Shown here in pieces: positions 59,333 to 64,000 of a stretch of DNA of 64,000 nt; within the stretch, counting starts at the first letter, position 1, and each line of letters starts with the position of its first letter. The stretch is from contig OY992833.1 in assembly GCA_963921425.1 (NCBI GenBank), forward strand, positions 13,495,738 through 13,559,737, read 5' to 3'. Origin of the DNA: Dryas octopetala (taxonomy: Eukaryota > Streptophyta > Magnoliopsida > Rosales > Rosaceae). The notes below the pieces were generated by a model. That model did no database searches. It was not told where the DNA came from and was given only the letters and a program-made list of their open reading frames with translations. Position numbers and translations under genes: made by a program.

Positions 59333-59720
59333 GGATGAACCTCGCAGATCGTCACAGATCTAAGAGGAAATGAGTTTCAGAGAAAAGGAAGAGAGAACGC
59401 ACTTGACGACCCCTAATTTGAAACCCTATTATTAGAAAGAAGAAACCCACGAGGAGGAGGTACAGAGAAGGGGAAAAAGCGAAAGAGATGAGGGATTGAG
59501 CTTACAATTTCCACACTCCAGTTGATCGACGCCATAACCAAAGGACGCCATCGACGCGAAAAAGAGGAGGGAGAATGAGAGCCACCGACACCAAGGACTT
59601 TTGGCAGTGGCGACGCCAAGATCGACTGAGAATGAGAACGAGAGAGAAGGATTGAGCTGGGTTATTGATCGAGTGAATGAGAGAGAAGGAGAGTGTTCGA
59701 GCCAAAGAAGAAAAAAAAAG
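59333..59720 (-). promoter_or_regulatory. Captured 5' leader and possible promoter of the E2 gene
   Basis: The 390 bases upstream of the E2 ATG are GC-richer than their surroundings, with CT-rich tracts on the minus strand (near 59,640-59,700 and 59,445-59,490) as in plant housekeeping leaders. A 5' untranslated intron, common in this gene family, could lie in this interval (possible acceptor near the ATG). No clear TATA box was found. It could drive a minus-strand chimeric transcript through the captured exons. Confidence 0.5.
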
Positions 59721-60019
59721 GAGTCTGAGGGAATATGTGTGTCGTGACTGGGAGTTGGAAACCTGCTAAAATTTTTAAGTTGGGACCCCGTGTTTTTTTA
59801 GGTGAAATATAGTTATCAGATCTGACTTTTACATATCAGTTTTTTTGAAAAGTTAATCAAAAGTACAAAATTAAGATATCAAAAAAAAAAACTAGTGATA
59901 TGTTAATAAATTAAGACATCGTCTAAAAAATTAACCGATATCTAAAATTTTACAATATCAGTTTATATAAAAACTGATATTAAAACAGTGATGTCTATTC
60001 AAGTTTTTCTTGTAGTACA

Positions 60020-60170
60020 CCTAATAATAATTCTCAAGGAGGAGGATGAGGACCATGATATTGTATATGTTTTGAGTGATGACGAAGATGATGTACATAA
60101 TAAACAACACTCAGTAATGACTTGGTTGCCAACAAGGAATAGGGTAACCCCCTTGGTATCAATTGACTAA
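60020..60170 (+). pseudogene. Acidic CACTA-associated ORF, part 2
   Basis: Continuation of the frame broken at 53,224. It reads LIIILKEEDEDHDIVYVLSD, DEDDVHNKQHSVMTWLPTRN and ends VTPLVSID at TAA (60,168-60,170). The very acidic stretch suggests an exposed or interaction region. See part 1 for the join. Confidence 0.55.
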
Positions 60171-60965
60171 TAGATATTTCTACCCTATATGTGTTATAGT
60201 AGGTTTTTTTTGGTAATTTATGGGTCCTTACCAGACTGGGATGAAGAAGAGGGCGATGAATGAAGGCCATTGTGCGTGTATTAAGTGACACAATAGTTTT
60301 TTAATATGAATATTGCATTTATATGGTATGGAGTGTTTAAGTTTGTGTGCAGTAGACATAAATCATTTGGGTTATATATCAAAGATGCAATTACGGGTTA
60401 AGCACTGGGTTCGGGTGTCAAACCATCTAGCAGCGAGCGATGAAGATTGTTGATATCTTATTTGGTATGACTACTGCTAAGTTTAGAACAATGAAATGAA
60501 GAATGACACCCGAGTTGGACACCAGATGTTGGATTTAGAGTTTATTATGTCTAAATGCTCGATCTGCACACTCCACTCAATTTAAGCACGATATAGTAAA
60601 ATAATCCCTTCATTTGAACAAATGTGTCAATTAGTACACACACTGATAAGTGGCACGAATGGCTCGAAAGTAATGTGAAAATTATTTGGGATGCGGCACA
60701 AAGTAGGAATGATATGGTTATAAATTGGTAGTCCAGTGTACGCTTATTAATATGGTTTACATTGACCAAAACAGTATTGCCTTAAAAATGATTTGGTCAT
60801 TTTGTAGATATCATTCACAGCACTAATAGGATTCACTACATAAGCAAATTTCAACACGAGTAATGCCTTTTCCATTTGTAGAGAACTTTCAACAAGAATT
60901 ATTTAATTTTTATATAGAAAAAATGATAATATTTAATAAGAAAAAATTTCATCAAATAAATTTTC
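60171..60965. other. Noncoding CACTA interior
   Basis: AT-rich; no frame or motif recognised. It lies between the acidic ORF and a hAT scrap. Confidence 0.5.
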
Positions 60966-61155
60966 TCAAACAAAAAAAAAATAAATAAATAAATCTCATG
61001 GGCCAGCCCGTTTAAGTCACCGCAGGAGCACTAATGGCCCGTGGGCCATGCCGGATTATAGGTATTAACTATATGGACCGACCCAAGCACGGCACGAAAA
61101 CACGATGGGCTCAACTTAAACGGGCCGACCCGAACCAGCCCGTTTGACACCTCTA
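60966..61155. mobile_element. hAT-type terminus fragment
   Basis: The right end reads, on the other strand, TAGAGGTGTCAAACGGGC, followed by repeated GGGCCGACCC/CGGGCCAGCCC motifs in both orientations. This is a well-known plant hAT terminal design. The left terminus is missing and an A-rich run (60,967-60,992) marks where the fragment begins. Confidence 0.6.
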
Positions 61156-61179
61156 CCTTTTAAGTAGATAAAAGATAAA

Positions 61180-61819
61180 GGGCAAATTTTCGTAACATGG
61201 ACTCCAACTATACTCTATGTCTCTATTTAGGATATGAATTTCACTTTATGTCAACTGAGGACTGAAATTTTTCATTTTGTGTCAATTAAGAATCTTGTTT
61301 TTGTTTTCTTATTTTTTCTCAACTTTAGCCCGACGTTAGACGCATTAAACCTCAAGAAATTTTTGAAAAATTATACTAGGTTTAAAGATATGCATCTTCT
61401 CTTTACAACCATATGAAGATCACCCAAATCGGACCTATACAATTCCAAATAATCAAGGCTCCTAAAGTAGGATACCCGAAACTGTTATATTTTCTAAATA
61501 TTTTCTCAGATGTCCGATTGGAAAGTTTTGGGTACTCTAGTTTGGGGCCAATTATCTGGAGTTGTAGCTGTCTGATTTGAGTGATCTTTATATGATTGTT
61601 AAGATGAGATGCATAGCATTAAACCCAATATAAGTTTTCTGAATTTGGTGGAGATTTTATAGGTCCAATGGAGGGCCAAAGTTGAGATAGAATTTGCCAA
61701 AAACAGGATCCTTAAATAAGTTCAAAATGAAATTTTCAAAATTTAGTGGACACAAAGTAAAATTCATGTCCTGAATAAAAGCATGAGATATAGTTTGAGT
61801 ACTTTAACTAAATTTTCCC
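61180..61819. mobile_element. Mutator-like nonautonomous element with 9-bp TSD
   Basis: AAAGATAAA is duplicated at 61,171-61,179 and 61,820-61,828. The 640-bp element has diverged inverted repeats over at least 100 bp: left GGGCAAATTTTCGTAACATG, right end on the other strand GGGAAAATTTAGTTAAAGTA. Both arms then contain ACTCAAACTATA/ACTCCAACTATA and ATGAATTT.ACTTT.TGTC. It is noncoding. It fits the Mutator superfamily by duplication length and long TIRs. Confidence 0.78.
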
Positions 61820-61828
61820 AAAGATAAA

Positions 61829-63168
61829 TGGATATGAACTGTAACTAAATTTTAAATGAAGGGCGTGAAAGTAAAAATTATTCAAACTCTGACTTACATG
61901 ACCCTAAATAAGATAATATTTTTTAAAAATTTGGAAACTTAGAAGATAAGGAAACGTAATGTAAAATATCTTTTAAAGATATTTTATATTACGCAATTGC
62001 AACGCTGCAATTTTTGTTTGCAAAACTTGCGTCATATATTTGCAAATATTAAAGGTAGAGTAGTACTAAAGTCAATATAGTCATATCTTTGCAAATATTA
62101 GAGGTACAGTAGTACTGACTACTAAAGTCATATCTTTGCAAAGTTTGCGTCATATCTTTAGCTGAGCAATATTAAAGTCAATAAAGTACTAAAGCCATCC
62201 CTATACTTGCAAAGTTTGCGTCATATACTCATATCTTTAGTATTTAACATTTGCAAAGTTGCAATGCATACGAAACAAATCCCTTTAGTATTTGTCTACT
62301 CTACATTTTTATAATGTAAAATATCTTCAATCATTCATGAACACTAAGAGCGCCAAAGGACAGCAGTTTTGCCGCTTAATAGCTAAATCAGAAGGTAGAA
62401 AGTGGGTTTTGAATTTTAAAAATAAAAAGAGGGGCAACAAATAGATTGATAAATATCTTCATAAAGCAGATGGAGAGACGTACAAGAGAGAGCAGTAAAC
62501 AATGGTGAGTTCGAAGCAAGGAATTAATTAGAGAGGAGGAATATTTTCTGCTCATTCACAGAGGATCTGATCATTCACACGGTTGACTACAAAGAAAGAG
62601 GAGCAACACCTGTGTGGAATAGACGCAATATTCTTCATAAGCAGATGCAGTTGGAGATGGGTCCATTGAAGGGTTAGTGTAAAGAAAAGGATCATAGGTA
62701 TGACAAACAATATCGACTTTTCCACTGTTTCAGCAAATGTATAGATAGAAACTAAATTAATCTCATACATGTAACCATTGGAATGAGTTGTTAGTAGCAG
62801 TAAACTACATACACTTGCCATTGTATGTAGTAGCCTTTAAAATTGAAATTGTTTGGAATGGCAAAAATATGCTTAAATGAAGGAGTAATTTGAAAATATG
62901 CTTACAGTCCTGCACATGTGGAAATGGAAGGTTGATTTACAATATCCTGTGCAACATTATTCTATATTTAGTACTAAGAAGCTGTAAAGTTTCCAGATGT
63001 AAATAAATCAGTTTTTATTTATTGGGAGTGGTTATAATAAGGAAGTTAATAATAATAAATATGAAGGTGAATGCAAAACTCATTGGGGGCACTGGAAGGT
63101 GGGGAATAATACACCCTGTTAATTTGAAAAATTGACGTATTGGCTATATACTTGTGTTTGTTTATAGG
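61829..63168. other. Noncoding CACTA interior with local repeats
   Basis: Apart from the repeats at 62,020-62,280, nothing is recognised. The minus-strand frame at 62,552-62,821 has no known content. A splice acceptor (TTTATAG) at 63,167 precedes the next coding block. Confidence 0.45.
62020..62280. repeat. Local imperfect direct repeats
   Basis: CATATCTTTGCAAATATTA, CTTGCAAAGTTTGCGTCATA and GTACTAAAGTCA-type strings recur four to five times with irregular spacing, likely subterminal or replication-slippage repeats. Confidence 0.65.
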
Positions 63169-63639
63169 ATGAGTGATTTTTTAAGAGCTGCAACTGAAGG
63201 ATTCAACGTCACAGAATTGGATAGAGATGATGAGACCCAAGCACCATTACTTCCACTGTTTCATGTTGAGAACAATGTACAGCATGGATGGAATGAGGAA
63301 ATACTATCATATGACCAGTAGGGCCCTCACGTGGGGGTTCAGGTAAGTGAACCAACACAGTCAGTAGGTTGTGGACCATCCCTTAAGAAATTGAGGGGCC
63401 AAAATAAGCTTAACTGGGGAATCGGGGGGGGGGGGGCCGATAAACTTACATTTAATAGTAGCGGACAAGCAGTCGCACCTAGGCGCAAATGTGCACAATT
63501 CTCAAGGTTTCTGGGAATGTTTACGCATAACCACAAACTTTTTCCTGTACATTTCATGGATTGGCGGGATTTTCGATAGGGAATTTCAATTAGGGATGCA
63601 TGGGATGAAGTGAAGGTATTTTCTACTACCATATGAAAG
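63169..63639 (+). pseudogene. CACTA transposase_24-like ORF, two internal stops
   Basis: After an acceptor-like TTTATAG the frame starts MSDFLRAATEGFNVTELDRD and stays in one phase for about 156 codons, with TAG at 63,319 and 63,577. It contains KKLRGQNKLNWGIGG, KLTFNSSGQAVAPRRKCAQF, SRFLGMFTHNHKLFPVHFMD and WRDFR...RDAWDEVK. This order (RG..., GQ, FLG...R, DWR, ...W..V) matches the conserved domain of the second CACTA gene family (transposase_24/Ptta-like) in plants, by recall. A 13-base G run at 63,424-63,436 encodes a poly-Gly and may be a length error. A donor-like GAAG/GTATTT at about 63,616 suggests the exon ends there. Confidence 0.7.
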
Positions 63640-63794
63640 AGCTACACTTATCAAATTTTTGTCAAAACTTAATGCATGTACTACTTGCACAGTTAATTAA
63701 TAACATAAGATGTGAAATTAACAAATAACAAGATGTAACAGGAAAGCCTTGATGATAAATAACAACCCACGTGATATATAAGAGTCCATGTCGT

Positions 63795-64000
63795 GTGTCA
63801 TGACTCTTAGGATTAGCATGCTTAGAGTGTTATCTATTATCTCTTGTATTATCGTTTGTATAGCTTCTGATAATTATTAGAGTACTAGATAGAGTCATAG
63901 TTAACTTTATTTGTTAAAATCCCTTTTTCGACTCTTGTATAGCTGTGTATGTAAAGCATTATAAATACATATCACAACCTCAATTACTTTTGAGGCATTC
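63795..64000 (+). mobile_element. Possible LTR entering at the window edge
   Basis: TGTCATGACTCTTAGGATTA starts a block with a TATAAATA box at 63,961-63,968 and CT-rich sequence after it, as seen in copia LTRs. Its partner, and any internal domain, would lie beyond 64,000. Weakly supported. Confidence 0.3.

Larger units (their letters stand above)
53225..60016 (-). mobile_element. Nonautonomous CACTA element carrying plant gene fragments (Pack-CACTA)
   Basis: The left end is CACTACAAGAAAAACC at 53,225. The right end, read on the other strand, is ACTACAAGAAAAACTTG from 60,016 (the final G of GTAGTG is missing). ACA flanks it at 53,222-53,224 and 60,017-60,019, the 3-bp duplication expected of CACTA. 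Both ends have subterminal arrays of ATATCGGTTT/AAAATCTGATAT motifs. There is no transposase. On the minus strand the interior carries a ubiquitin-conjugating enzyme leader and first exon (59.26-59.7 kb), seven exons of a second gene (55.16-58.07 kb) and an unidentified exon-like block (54.2-54.56 kb). All lie in the same orientation, so a chimeric transcript is possible. Confidence 0.88.
48170..63639 (+). mobile_element. Coding body of a decayed autonomous-type CACTA element
   Basis: TNP2-like transposase, DUF4218/DUF4216-like parts, an acidic ORF and a transposase_24-like frame follow one another on the plus strand, as in plant CACTA (En/Spm-type) elements. A 6.8-kb nonautonomous CACTA (53,225-60,016), a hAT scrap (to 61,155) and a Mutator-like element (61,180-61,819) have since inserted. 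Internal stops show the element is no longer autonomous. Its left end may be the terminus at 37,392. Its right end is not in the window. Confidence 0.65.

Noticed and set aside
1..64000. CRISPR arrays, bacterial operons, rRNA or tRNA genes
   Set aside because: The window is plant nuclear DNA. Tandem repeats seen are transposon subterminal repeats or microsatellites, and no cloverleaf or rRNA sequence was recognised.

Overview
The window is eukaryotic nuclear DNA from a flowering plant. It is AT-rich, with long intron-like and intergenic stretches, microsatellites, Ty1/copia and Ty3-like retroelement remains, LINE fragments, and hAT, Mutator-like, PIF/Harbinger and CACTA DNA transposons. The plant gene fragments (REM-type B3 domain, RNA polymerase IV/V subunit 7, ubiquitin-conjugating enzyme exon 1) point to a eudicot, possibly a woody one. 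The species cannot be named from the sequence. No complete, clearly functional host gene was found; almost every coding stretch is a transposon gene, a captured fragment or a decayed copy.

Region 1 (1-27 kb) is a decayed segmental array. A unit holding a minus-strand leader exon with a TATA box, a B3/REM-like fragment and a plus-strand RNA polymerase IV/V subunit-7-like fragment recurs around 0.6-1.7, 3.8-7.6, 12.5-13.9, 21.0-22.7 and 25.9-26.9 kb, with a partial inverted copy at 17.6-18.7 kb. The array was opened by a minus-strand copia element (8.5-12.5 kb) that itself contains a CACTA end, by a Tat/Ogre-like remnant (about 14-17 kb), and by MITEs with clear target-site duplications.

Region 2 (27-37 kb) is mostly noncoding. 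It has an unidentified minus-strand pseudogene (30.6-31.1 kb), two hAT-like elements (32.1-33.5 and 34.3-35.1 kb) and LINE 3' ends.

Region 3 (37.4-64 kb) is dominated by CACTA biology. A CACTA-type left terminus lies at 37,392. Next come two paralogous open reading frames of a family I do not recognise, with Cys-rich ends (39.0-39.8 and 44.0-44.8 kb), plus a related Cys-rich exon at 43 kb. A 1.09-kb Mutator-like fold-back element lies at 45.3-46.4 kb. A decayed TNP2-type transposase gene with DUF4218/DUF4216-like parts (48.2-52.3 kb) and a transposase_24-like reading frame (63.2-63.6 kb) follow.

Between the last two sits the most striking object: a 6.8-kb nonautonomous CACTA element (53,225-60,016). 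It carries the leader and first coding exon of a ubiquitin-conjugating enzyme gene and seven consecutive exons of a second plant gene with an HEAAH motif. Those seven exons are all in phase with intact splice sites. Removing the element together with one 3-bp target duplication restores one continuous host reading frame, which supports its boundaries.
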